A stretch of 64,000 nt of DNA, taken from assembly GCF_003945595.2 (NCBI RefSeq), contig NW_024104765.1, positions 2,790,001 to 2,854,000 of the forward strand. Reading direction: 5' to 3'. Below are positions 25,401 through 36,515 of this stretch, in pieces (the stretch's first letter is position 1; each line of letters opens with the position of its first letter). The stretch comes from Pipra filicauda (lineage: Eukaryota; Chordata; Aves; Passeriformes; Pipridae). A program made the translations under genes and the position numbers. The notes beneath the pieces were generated by a model that saw nothing but the letters and a program-made list of their open reading frames with translations, was not told where the DNA came from and did no database searches.

Positions 25401-27890
25401 AAGAAAGGATAGGGCTCTGAAACACAGGAGGTGATCAAAGGCACATGATATATGAAATTTACCTCAAGAGACTTAAGTGTGTACCATGCATGTCAACACC
25501 ACATGTATGTTCAGCACAATAGTTGTATTCAGATGTATATTTAGTCCCTGAGATTAAGAATCTTTTCTAAACACAAAGTTGTATGGTTATCTCCTAATTG
25601 TCCTATTTGTATACAACCCAGAGTTTATAACAAAAGTATGACTAGTTTTCTGGAGCTTTATATAAACAAAGAGACAAATTGTAAAGGGAGAAAGAAGTTT
25701 TTTTGATACAGACAGAGGCTGGCAAGCCTGATATGAAGTACCTGAATCTGTCATTTCTGTCATTCAGACCACTGTTGGGAACCTTAGCAGAGTGGATTTG
25801 TAGAACTGATAAGAAATAGAAAATTCTGAATTATTTTGATTTATTTGTCATTTTCAGAATGCAAATTACCATACTATCTTCTAGAAGCACAGATAGGACT
25901 TTATGTCACAAAGCACTCCCGGAATAAGCTTTTTAACTCAGCACTAATGATTCCAGTGAATTGCATGTCCTAAGTAAATTAATGCCTACAATTCATACTT
26001 GCTGGATTCTGATATCCCGTTATATATCATTCCTAAAAAAAAAAAAAATTGCTAATGTGAAACTCAGAAATGGCAGTGCTAACTTTTTAATCAGTTAAGT
26101 TTCCTTCTCTCTTCTAAACTCTCAAAATTTTTTATTTAAAATAAAATACCATTTATGGACAGAGATACATGACACTTTTCAGGAAGTCCATTAAATTCTT
26201 AGTCTTCTAAATTGGGTGTAGAGCTCTATGGAAAAGAAGATATAATAATATTAAGGTTTAATTTAGATGAAGCATAAAAAGATTATATGCCAGGTTGATG
26301 AAATCAACATTGTTTATGGATATGTGATACTTTTTGACATTTTGTTTTTAAACTGGTAACTATTTAAAGAAATACCAGTTACAGAAAAATAGTAGCTCAT
26401 ATGTTAACTAGTTGATTAGTGCCTAAATAGTATTGTTAGTGATGGGATATCAGCAGCAGCCACTAAGGTTTGAGAATAATCATGCATGCTGGTTATAAAC
26501 CCATCAAAAACCCAACAAAAACATAAAGACACTGCACTGCTAACATAGAAATTACAGAAACTTTCAAAAGGAAATTAAGAAATTTAACTAAGACAGTAAA
26601 TACAGGAACCACCTTCTAGCAAAACAATAGATCGACCCCGACCTAGGGCCAATAAAACATCTTTCTTTAAAAGAAACCCTAACCTGCTAATCTAGGTATC
26701 AATTTGGCCATCACAGTAGTTTTCTCAGGCTTTAGAACTTACATGACATATGTAAACCCAGGTTCATGATCTATGGAGATAAAAGTATGTTCTTCAGTGC
26801 CCTCAATACACCAGCAGTGCAATTCTGCCTAAAAAACAAATATTGTTATTCAGTGTCTTCAGGAATTATTTACCTTCAAGAATCAGAAAATTTGGGAATA
26901 GGAATAAATTTTTGTCCACAACTAGATGACAGGAACATTGCAGGGCGCTTTTTTAAGCATAGCACAAAAATCACCCTGTACATTCCTCAACTATTTTTCA
27001 TCAACCACTTTGCTGTTTGATGTCCACCTGGTGCCAGTCTGTGGCATTTACCATTTCAGGCACCTGAGAACTGAAATACTTGGTACAGGTCAAGTCATAT
27101 CACCCCAAAAAGGAGTATATGGGTGAAAGTTAACAACTTGTGACATGCTACGGATTAATACAGAAGATTTATTGGGTTCCTACAGCCTTAAATACTCTGA
27201 TGTATAAAACACAAACTTGTACCAGATGGCGTGTGTAGTTGCCCACATGACTAAACTGACTTATGAATTAAGTACTGACATACTGGGGTATGCAGTGGGA
27301 CTGCAGAGTCTCACTACATAAAAAGCTTAGTCTACCTGAAACCACTGTCAAAATCCCTACTGAACTCAGTAAACTCAGTTTATTATTTGAGAACCTCTCT
27401 GAGAGTTCTCTCAATGATTACTGAGTACTGACAGTCCCAGCTGCAGTCTCTTCCTTGAAGGAGTAGTCAGAGCACTCCAAGACCGAGTCTTTCACATAAC
27501 ATTCAATGAAGAACACCCTCTTTCACAAGAGAAGTTTGAGATCTGTGTGAAAAAATTCCTTGTGTAAATTGAAATCAACATTACTTTGACTTCCAAAGAA
27601 TGGAGAAAGTAAAAATGAAAAGAAATTCCCTTGTGTTTTTCCACGACTTACCTGTGAACAAAAGCAGTTTTTGACAGTAAACACTGTTTTACATTAGCAA
27701 TATGTGTAGAGAGCAGAGGTAGATGATGGTTACAGTTCAAGCTGTTCACAATTCTGTTGCAATGTTTTCTACATGATTCTTAACAGCAACCCAACTATTA
27801 TCAATACGATTAGCATAATTCCTTCCAAATGGGCCAATGTTTAATAAGTAGGAGGGTGTTTTAAGGTTAAAAGAAAGCTCAGAATCAAGT
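22496..27890. other. AT-rich unique DNA, no gene seen
   Basis: There is no recognised repeat family or gene. An A14 run lies at 26035-26048. The longest open frame is 109 codons (23608-23937, minus); it is lysine/isoleucine-rich and unrecognised, in keeping with AT-rich noncoding DNA. Confidence 0.5.
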
Positions 27891-29171
27891 TGTGGTGGGG
27901 GGAAAACAGTTTTCTCCCTGAAGTTATAAAATGGTAAACCCCCAGGGGGTGGTGATCCTTGGGTTTGAACCAATGGTCGCTTCTGCAAAATATAAACATA
28001 TCACACTTAGACCGGAAGAGAAGAATTGGAGTTGTAGTTGTTGTTGGAGGGTGGCCATGTTGTGAAAGCCATGAGCTGAGGGCCCCCAGCCCCACTGGGG
28101 GTGAGGCCCCCCCAGCCCCAGCTGGGGGGTTACAGGGACTTGGAACAGCGTAAGACTGGGCTAAGTATCTGTAGCTATGGGCTGAAGATGTTTCTCCACC
28201 GTGAGCAGCAGCAGCGGCAGAACAGCACTGACTGAGAAACGGTGGCAGAGAGCCAGAAGATAAGAACTGAAAGAGCAGCAAACAAGCATTGCAGCCAAGG
28301 AAGACACAGAGTTGTCTGAAATAGAAAGAGAGCTGGCTACAGAGCAGGACTAAGCTCTACAGAGACAGAGTTTGGGTAAGAACTGAACCAAAACCCCCCA
28401 GGCTCCTTGGAGACCCCTCCCAGAGAGAAGAGGATGATGGATCTTACTTGAGAAGAGTCCTAGAGTGCTGCAGCACCAGAGCTAAGAAGCTCGGAGACAT
28501 CCCGGAGCTGGACCAGGACGGCCAGAAGGAATGCAGAGGGGGTGACCTTGTGCCCCCACTGCTACTGCCAAGCTGGCAGCTTTAAGACAGAGCACAGGAG
28601 CTCTGGTAGAACTCTTGAGGCAAAGACTTTCAACTGAAAGCTGCCTGAGACGTTCTGACTCAGAGGTAAATCCCCTGAGGAAGGGACTTTCATGAAGATG
28701 CTCCTGCACTTCATCATATGCCCGTGGTGAAGCGAGTTTTGTCCCTGCTGGCAGTCCATGGATGAGATCCTCGCTTGAAGCCGAAGGGCCGAGGGGCTTG
28801 GATACCCCCTCGTGTGTACTGGCAGAGATCCACCTACAGCTGCTGCATGGAAGAAGAGAGACTGCTGCCCCAGAGACATTGCTGCTCTGAAAGTAGAAAG
28901 GATCTCTTCCTTCTTCCCTCCTGGACTTTTATTTGGAAGGGAGAAGTGATTTGATCCATTGTAAATACTGTTTTGTCATGGTAGAGATAGTTGAGATTGT
29001 GTGTGTAATGTATTGTAATATTTATTTTGTACAGTCATTGTAATATATAATCCCTTCCCCCCCATTTCGAGTCTCGTGTGGTGTCTGGAAAACCCATCTC
29101 ACACTGGGTTGAGATGTGGGAGGGGGGGCTAGGACTCGAGAATTGGATTTTAGGGCTCTCAAACCATAACA
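27891..29171 (+). mobile_element. Solo LTR of an endogenous retrovirus (second family)
   Basis: The right end is CTCTCAAACCATAACA, closing in CA. The proposed left end TGTGGTGG pairs imperfectly with the terminal CCATAACA, as LTR ends do. Inside are a CCAAT box (27970-27974) and TATAAA (27991-27996), then a long GC-richer transcribed part. An AT-rich stretch around 28,960-29,050 ends in a C-rich run and an ATTTCGAGTCTCG block. That last block resembles the U5 side of the LTR at 16.9 kb, so the two share architecture and orientation. No convincing target-site duplication was found, so the left boundary could be off by 100 bases or more. No internal retroviral genes flank it. Open frames of up to 146 codons inside are artefacts. 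Confidence 0.7.
27970..27996 (+). promoter_or_regulatory. Probable LTR promoter: CCAAT then TATAAA
   Basis: CCAAT at 27970-27974 is followed by TATAAA at 27991-27996, near the left end of the LTR. The spacing is short for a classical promoter. A second TATAAA lies at 27925-27930. Activity is unknown. Confidence 0.4.
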
Positions 29172-29574
29172 GTTTCCTTTTCACTGTTCCCCTCTGCAGA
29201 ACATACAGAGAGTGTTTTTCTCCCCTCAGTATAAGCGGTTGCTGAGACTCCCTGTGTCCCTCTTCTGGGTAATCTCTGCTTACTTTTAATAAGGACTAGC
29301 ATCTGACAAGCAGCAGCTTCTGGGAACACATAAAGAAAGAAGCAATTGGAGATGGTAACAATCTCCAGGCCAGATTTTCAGCCCAGGCATGGTTACAGTG
29401 GTTTAAGAATCTGAAAACTATGGCCTGCTTATATGAAATCATTCAACACAATGGAGAGATTTTGAGGAGACCTTTTCAGTGCACTAGCCACCAGTGCAAC
29501 ATATGTTTTCTAGTAATAGAAAATATTAGATATAATTTATTTTTAATAATATCATTTCAAAGTTCTATGTTGCC
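29172..29574. other. Spacer between two LTRs
   Basis: These 400 bases lie between a + strand LTR and a - strand LTR of another family. I recognise no retroviral gene, primer-binding site or repeat in it. It probably represents host DNA into which both elements inserted nearby. Confidence 0.45.
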
Positions 29575-29983
29575 TCATCATTCACCACGTCCCCTGGTTC
29601 TTCCAGCCCCAGGAAAGCAGGGCTCCATCACGTGCAATGGTTACTTGGGAAGACTAATGCCATCACTACCAATGCCCACTCCTTCCTTCTTCTTCCCCCA
29701 GATTTTTATGCTCATTGTGATGCCATACAGTATGGAATGTCTCTTTGGTCAGTTGGGGTCAGCTATCCTGGCTGCGTCCCCTCTGAAATCCTTGTGCACC
29801 CCCAGTCTCTGTGCTGGTGGGGTGAGGTGAGAAGCAGAAAAGCCCTTAACTCTGTGCAAATGCTGCTCAGCAATAATGAAAACATCCATGTGTTATCAAC
29901 ACTGCTTTCAGCACAAACTGAAAACATAGCCCATACTATGCGCTATGAAGAAAATTAATTCTATCCCGGCCAAAACCAGAACA
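29575..29983 (-). mobile_element. Truncated LTR of an endogenous retrovirus (third family)
   Basis: Read on the minus strand it begins at 29983 with TGTTCTGGTTTTGGCCGGGA, then GATAGAATTAATTTTCTTCA. These are the hallmark first 40 bases of a bird LTR family I recognise. It continues through the U3 body and a TATA-like CATAAAAATC followed by a GGGGGAAGAAG block (about 29690-29712). It then enters the start of the transcribed part, which on + reads CAGGAAAGCAGGGCTCCATC. The match stops near 29575, so the remainder of the LTR (the rest of R and U5 with the polyadenylation signal) is missing. No internal retroviral genes are present. A 136-codon open frame crossing it on the other strand is not a gene. 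Confidence 0.85.
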
Positions 29984-30895
29984 TCTTGGCACAAGATGAA
30001 TGGAATCCAAGAAATTTACTTTCAATTAATAAGGTTACAGAGGGTCACTACATTGAACTCCAATGAGAAATGAGCCAGAGTAAAGCTTGAAAAAGCTGTA
30101 CTTCTGACCCTCACATTCAGATCTTTAAACTGGAGAGGTAAATCATTCAGGTAATGAAGTTTTAAATAGTGCGTAGATTGAATTGCACATGTTCTCATTC
30201 AGGTTTTTTTGGCAATAAGATTTGATGTAATTCAAAATATTAGAAGATGTGTATGGAAGAGTATGGAGAATAACCATGAAAATGAATGGCTCAAAGTTCT
30301 TTTGAGAGAGAAATGAGTCAAAAATAGGGACATATTTTGACCTCAGTGAAAACTGAAAGTCAGTGCACTCACCTCAGACTGATGCGCATTTGCACCGGAG
30401 AGCACAAAGGAGATGAAAACCTGGAGCTGAAGATCACTGCAGTAACCCCTCACAGATGCAGTCACAGTCACTTCCCCAGTTACTGGGGGCACAGCCTTAT
30501 CATGTGAAATCTATCATCTGCTCTGTAAGAACCTCATCTGAGTGCTTTGGCCTCTCTCCTTACCTTCAGTAAGAAGTAGCTTCTAAGTTTCTACAGAGGA
30601 AAAGTCAAAAAAGAAGAAAAGCAGCAAAGCCACCTGTTTAAAGAATACATATGGCCGAGAATAGAATGACACCTTTTACATATCTCCAGTGCTTAATTTA
30701 AAGAGGAAATAGTTTGGATTTTATAAAAATGGAGAGGTTTATTTCTTTTTTTATTGAGGTCACAAATATACACTATCAAAATACATAGCACATTTATGTT
30801 GTACATGCCTTTAATTGTATGATAACTTTATTTAGTAGCTTTACATGTGCATTTAGCTAAAAAAAATCCAATTCTCAAGGAAAGGAGAAAGAGGA
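29984..30895. other. Unique DNA, no gene seen
   Basis: There is no recognised repeat or gene. The segment runs up to the purine-rich flank (AAAGGAGAAAGAGG) of the minisatellite. Confidence 0.5.
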
Positions 30896-31115
30896 AAGAA
30901 AGGTTTGGGAAGGGAAGGTTTGGGAAGGGAAGGTTTGGGAAGGGAAGGTTTGGGAAGGTTTGGGAAGGGAAGGTTTGGGAAGGGAAGGGAAGGTTTGGGA
31001 AGGGAAGGGAAGGGAGGGTTTGGGAAGGTTTGGGAAGGTTTGGGAAGGGAAGGTTGGGGAAGGGAAGGTTGGGGAAGAGAAGGGAACATTTGGGAAGGGG
31101 AAAAAGGAAAGAACT
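30896..31115 (+). repeat. G-rich minisatellite built of GGTTT and GGGAA pentamers
   Basis: From 30902 the sequence can be cut into consecutive 5-mers that are nearly all either GGTTT or GGGAA. The commonest pattern is GGTTT-GGGAA-GGGAA (15 bp), with 10-bp (GGTTT-GGGAA) and 20-25-bp variants. Point variants (GGTTG, GGGAG, GAGAA, CATTT) gather towards the right end. The register stays at 5 bp for about 40 pentamers. Runs of GGG spaced by AA and AAGGTTT fit the G3N1-7 pattern for G-quadruplexes on the + strand. Three overlapping open frames of 78-103 codons arise only because the repeat lacks stops. Confidence 0.95.
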
Positions 31116-34100
31116 CCAAACTAGTGTTTGTTCCTGAATAACTTTGTAGAATCTGAACTATCAATTATCCATTTTAGCTACTTGCACAGGACTTGGTAAA
31201 AACTTCTGTTCTATTTATTTTACAATTACTTTCTTATATAATCTATGCCTTTAAGATTGTTATGGAGTGGAATGACTTATTTTACTGGCATTTTGTCCTA
31301 ATTAAGGTGTGTTTCAGTTTTCTTCAAACTGCCCCCTCCTTCCAAAACACCTACACACATATTCACACACTCATTCTGAAAGAGGAAATTTACCTAAATA
31401 CACGAGTTGCATTTCATTTCAACAAAGGAGTGAATTAGACTGAGAGTGTTATTTCACAAGAGGAAGAAAAACTTGATTAACATTTTAAAGATATTTTTAT
31501 CCTTGTGTTTGTTGCAAGTTTAGGCTAAAACCGTGAGCACCAGTTGTGATATTTAGGACACTGAGACTCAGAGCAGCCTTCCCATGAAAATTACAGACAC
31601 AAAACCAGCAAAGGTTTGGCTTAGTTGTCTACACATAAATGCTTGATGTAATTTGAACTGCATGTGGATACCTAAATTTAGGTGGCTTGATCTTGAATCA
31701 AATTTTTTCTTTGTAGTTGTCTACAGGTATGACAGATGCTTATAGTAGACACTTAGGCTGTGATTCAATTGTTTGTGATGGCCACACACAGACATATACT
31801 GTCATTTGAGATTTCTCAGGGTATCTGAGATATCTTCACAGAGGGGACAAATATGACATAAAACCTGTGGGAGACTAGAGACCTACGGAAAGAGTAGCTG
31901 CAGGTATCCCAAATGTCACTGGATGCCTGTGTGTGGGCAAATGGACCAATCCTGCTGCTCCCTTGAGTCTCTCTCTGATGAACAGCTGATGCATTCAAAA
32001 TATTGAGTCAGTCACTCAATCTAAATTAGCCAGTTAGGTACTCCCCACAAGATCTCAAATTATACTAGGCCTGTGAACTCAATGAGTGGTGTCACCAGTC
32101 CTAAAAATTAAGTCCTCGATTCAGATCCAAATGTCTACGGCATTTGCATGTGTCCAGTCCAAAGTTTTGCTCTAGTCACAGAGAAAGCAAGCTGAGTCAG
32201 ACAGAAACTTTCCAAACTCTAAAGGTAGGTGAACTTCAGGTTTAGATTGAGGTTTGCTGTCAGTTGATATCTTTTGTTCTAAAAATCAGTGTAAATGGGT
32301 GGAGGTGTTTGCACAGAGAAGCGCTAACCCAAGGGGAACAGCACAGCAAACACAGGACATGTCTACACTAAGTAATGTCTCTATGACGTAGCACCCACTG
32401 GCAATTTCTCAGCTGTTTGCTGCTAGGCGGATGCACCAACTTGCTCAAAGACAGCACAGAGATCCTTGCACAACATTCCACTGTGTGAGGCAGACATGCC
32501 TCTTGGGAAATATTTTGAACAGATATAAAAATCTTTTGTGTTTGTCTGATGAAGTCTGTATCCAAGGGATTTTGTGCTTTAATGTGTAAAGTTTTAAAAC
32601 AAAGAAAAGTAGGATAAACATTCTTTCTATGCTTTCTGCTCTTCTTTTATTCTGCATTGTGAGGTGAAGATGGAGGGGTATATATACTCAGACAACTCAA
32701 GAAGGGTTTTTCGAGAAGAAATGCATATATTAACCTAGAAATCTTTCCCTGCAAATCAACTTCAGAATTGCAAATCTGGAAGTTTGCTGGGTCATTACCT
32801 TGCTATATATCCTGTAATTTCTCTGTTATTTTTTTAACTATTGCATTACCTAGGTAAAACTGAATTTTTAGGCACCAAATAAAAAGAAAGTGCCTGTTTC
32901 AAAGGCACTAGCTAACATAAACATATTATGTAGTAAGTTGAAATTGAATTTATATTTGACATATTTGACTTGGAACGTTACTTGGTTTTAATCAGCTTCA
33001 ATTATTACACACTTTTATATTGGAAATATATGGAAACATACTTATTCAAATTCAGTATTTACCGTCAGAATGTATCAGTGTGTTAAAAGCAAGAAAGGTC
33101 ATATGAATTCTTAAGCCATTGATGAATTTTTTTTGTACAAAGACTAATGTTGGTAGTTGAAATTATTTATTGATTAGAAAAACATTTTCTTACCACAGTA
33201 GTTTATTATGGTATTGGTTCTGCCAGCAGTGTTAGAAAATCAGAATTTAACACTGAGACAATACTCGCTGAAATATATGTATAGAGTTATTTCAGTTGAC
33301 TTTCTGCTACTCTGCTAATTTCAATAATACTATTTAGGGAAATAGCATGACGACAGAAATTCTCTTCCATGTTGTGTTAAGAAGCAGAATTTTTGACACA
33401 GGCATGGAGATAATTTGTCTGATTTAGATAAGGAAAGTCAGCAAGGCAACTCTTGATACAAAAGAATTCCTGGTCAATTATTGTGGGACAAAGGAAGAAG
33501 ATCTGTTACTTGGGAAGTAACTATTAGGTAAAAAAATACTATTCCACTCAATAAATAACACAGTTTGGTAAGAAAAATAATATTCAGGCGAATTCCATGT
33601 GCACAAATATATCATCACTTGACTGGTTTTTGGTTTTCTTTCTACTAAGTGATGTAGTTTCCGAAATAAAGGATGATAATGTTTTTAGATTTCAAAAAGA
33701 AAAATATTGTCCCATTTTAATAATATTTACAACCATTGGCACAGGCACAGCCTGTACCACTAACGAATTTCAAAAGTGGAAAAGTATTCCCAGTAGTTTA
33801 AACTAATATGTACCAAGAAAATTGAGCTTAAAAAAGACTATTATGAAGAATTACTAACACAACACAGTGCAAAATGAGGCATTTGAGATTAAATAATGAA
33901 GAGTTTGTTTCATGCTATTTCTTTCCTTCCATCAAGCTTTGGATTTGCCCTCATCTTCTGAAACAGTTCCTAAAAGTAGTGCTCTGACCATCACTTTTAG
34001 TATCTGATACATTGCTGCAATGTTATATCTTTAGTACTTATGGCCACACAAAAAATGCGGTGGTACTAGTCTCCTTACTTTTTTATGGCTTCATTATTCT

Positions 34101-36495
34101 ATTCCACTTTCCCAACCTGTAAAAAAAGAATAATAAAATCCAGTTCCATTTTAAAGTATTATCTTTATATTATATGAGTCAGGAATTGCATTAAATAGTA
34201 AATATTAACTTTAATAATTTTACCAAGTTATAATATCTTTCACATTTTTCTTACCTATTATTGTCAATTTTTCTTTTCATTTATTTTAGTATTTCTATAA
34301 CAGTCTCCAGGTGCTGTATATTGCAGTCCTTATATACTAAAGTGAGCATAGCATTTGCAAATACTAAAGGCAACACTGCATGGGTCTTTAGTATCTTGAG
34401 AAATCAGACAGACAAAAGTGACATGAGAAAAATCTTGATTATTCCCAGTTTATGGACCAAAAGCTGAATGCAAGAGGGTTAAATTATTTGCTTAACAGTC
34501 ATAATATTTTGAATAAAAAGCTGAAAAATGGGACATTCAGAGCCACCTTTAAAACCCCAGAAATCTCTATTGTCCCACTACTAAAGATATTTTCCAGAAA
34601 TAGCCAAAACTTTCTCATTTCAGTGATTGTCTCTTAAAATATAGAGGGAAGATTGCTCTTTTAATAAAGCAGCAAAATTGCCCATGATAAAAACCATATG
34701 AGACACCCTATATGAACCAGAGGAAATATTTTTGTTATTATTATTTCAACAGCCAACTGAGGAAAAATAAGAGCATAAAGAAACTGAGGCTACAGCCTGA
34801 TGAATAGGCAATGCCTTAATCCTGTGTAATCTCCCATTCAGTAGAGGATTTATACTGATTACACTGACAGAGATGGTGAATGGATATCATATAGTAGAGA
34901 AGGAAAAGAATATACCAGAACATTGTAAAAACCTGAAGGAGTCTTCATATGCCCTGATCTTGAGTTTACTACTCCCTCACTGTTTTCATCATGGCTAAAT
35001 CTTGTTAGCAAATTAAATAATATCAGGAATTATTCTCTGGCTTTGGAATCCTATTAACATCTGGTCATTTGCCTCATTACTTTTCTGAAGTGATAACTAG
35101 TCTGCTTTTGTCCTGGGACAGCTAGATCTCTCAAACTATCTGCAGGCACCTTTCAGAAGTTAGGATAGAGTAGGGACAGTCACCAACAGGCAGTTTACAC
35201 ACACGCTCTTGTCAAGCTTAATAGTGTGAATATCATCAGGCTGTGCCACTGGATTTCTGGGCCACAAAATCAGTTTTTTAATAAATTTATCACCACTGTA
35301 CCTTTATCATGAAATTAAATCTATTAAGATTCTATTAAAGATTTCCCCTTTTTTAATGTGGTTCTAATTTGAGGATTTATTACTTTCTGTGCATACAGCT
35401 TGGGTAGTTCTTGCTTCTTTCTCCCCATGAATCACCATTTTCCTTGTATGTAGCAGCAATTTCAGGAAATCAGGAATTTATTTTTTTTATTATTTCTTCC
35501 TCGTTGATAATGTTTATCTTCCGAACATCTGTGTTGAGCTTTCTAATATTACACTGAACTTTGGCCATTGTGTTCTTTCAATGGTTACCGATCAATTATC
35601 CCTCTGACCATAGAAACTAAAAAGTACTGCAAATACTTTGTTTATGTTTAATGTTTATCATTTTACGAAAACGTAGCAAGAGTTTTGATTAAGAAATTAA
35701 AGTAATCCAATGGTTGTATGGTAGTGGGAAAATCCAGTATTTGACAATTTGTCTCCATTTAAGTAAATAGAATATGGGATGGAAATTCAGATTTTAAGTA
35801 TTTAGTATTTTAGATAGACTTATTTACTTATTTTACAGTATGCAATAAATGTTTGCCTCGGGATAACAATTATATGTTCCAGGGAGAAAAAAAAAAAGAT
35901 TGTTGCATCTGTTACATTTCCTAGAAAATTTTTTATTTTGTTGGACTTCACATTCTGCTGAGTATGACTTTGTACTGTATTTAAGACTTTGTTCTTAGCT
36001 TTGCCTCTTCTTGGCTGAAAGAAAAAAGCAGATTAACCATGAACTGTTAGAATAAGTGGTCTATGTGAGCTCACAATTGATCATTTTTGGTGAAATAATT
36101 GTAACAGTGCATCTGATATCGTAAATATGGAATCTGTACATACTTAATTGTCCAGTATTTTGGAGTACAGATGAAAGAGAGACAAGAGAAAACCATTTGA
36201 CTTCTGAAAACCAGAAGTCGGAACCAAGCAGCCTCTTTTGGGGCCTAAAAACAATCATTTCTCAGTTTTACTATTATGGTCCTTGGACTGTAATTTTCAG
36301 CTGTTCTTTGGCTTAAACCAAAAACTTTTTTGCCATTAAATTATTGTCAGTCTTTCTCTGGCCTCTGCTAATGGCAATAAATAAATTGAATCACCAGTTT
36401 CATGGAATCTCATTGATTCTTTCCTGTAGAAAAGGAATAGATAGACATACAGCAGTTCTACAAAAAAGTCCCAAGATAGTAGTTTAAAAAATTAA
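31116..36495. other. AT-rich unique DNA, no gene seen
   Basis: I see no recognised repeat or gene. Short mirror motifs exist (for example AGGCAC/GTGCCT/AGGCAC at 32870-32908 and an 8-bp hairpin at 36199-36219), but they are at chance level for the length. Confidence 0.5.
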
Positions 36496-36515
36496 TTTTT
36501 TTTTTTTTTTTTTTT
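36496..36515. repeat. T20 homopolymer
   Basis: Twenty consecutive T residues. On the minus strand this is a poly-A, but no retroposed body is recognisable beside it. Confidence 0.95.

Noticed and set aside
27841..28281. 146-codon open frame on the minus strand
   Set aside because: It is antisense within the second LTR, with no domain and no supporting signals.
29420..29830. 136-codon open frame on the plus strand
   Set aside because: Much of it is the reverse complement of the third LTR and the rest is unrecognised AT-rich DNA.
30847..31164. Repetitive Gly/Arg/Phe-rich and Pro/Ser-rich open frames on both strands
   Set aside because: They are translations of the pentamer minisatellite, whose repeat units contain no stop codons.
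32870..32908. Three alternating arms AGGCAC/GTGCCT/AGGCAC that could form alternative hairpins
   Set aside because: Six-bp arms at these spacings are expected by chance many times in 64 kb.
36199..36219. Perfect 8-bp hairpin GACTTCTG-AAAAC-CAGAAGTC
   Set aside because: Several such hairpins are expected by chance in a window of this size.
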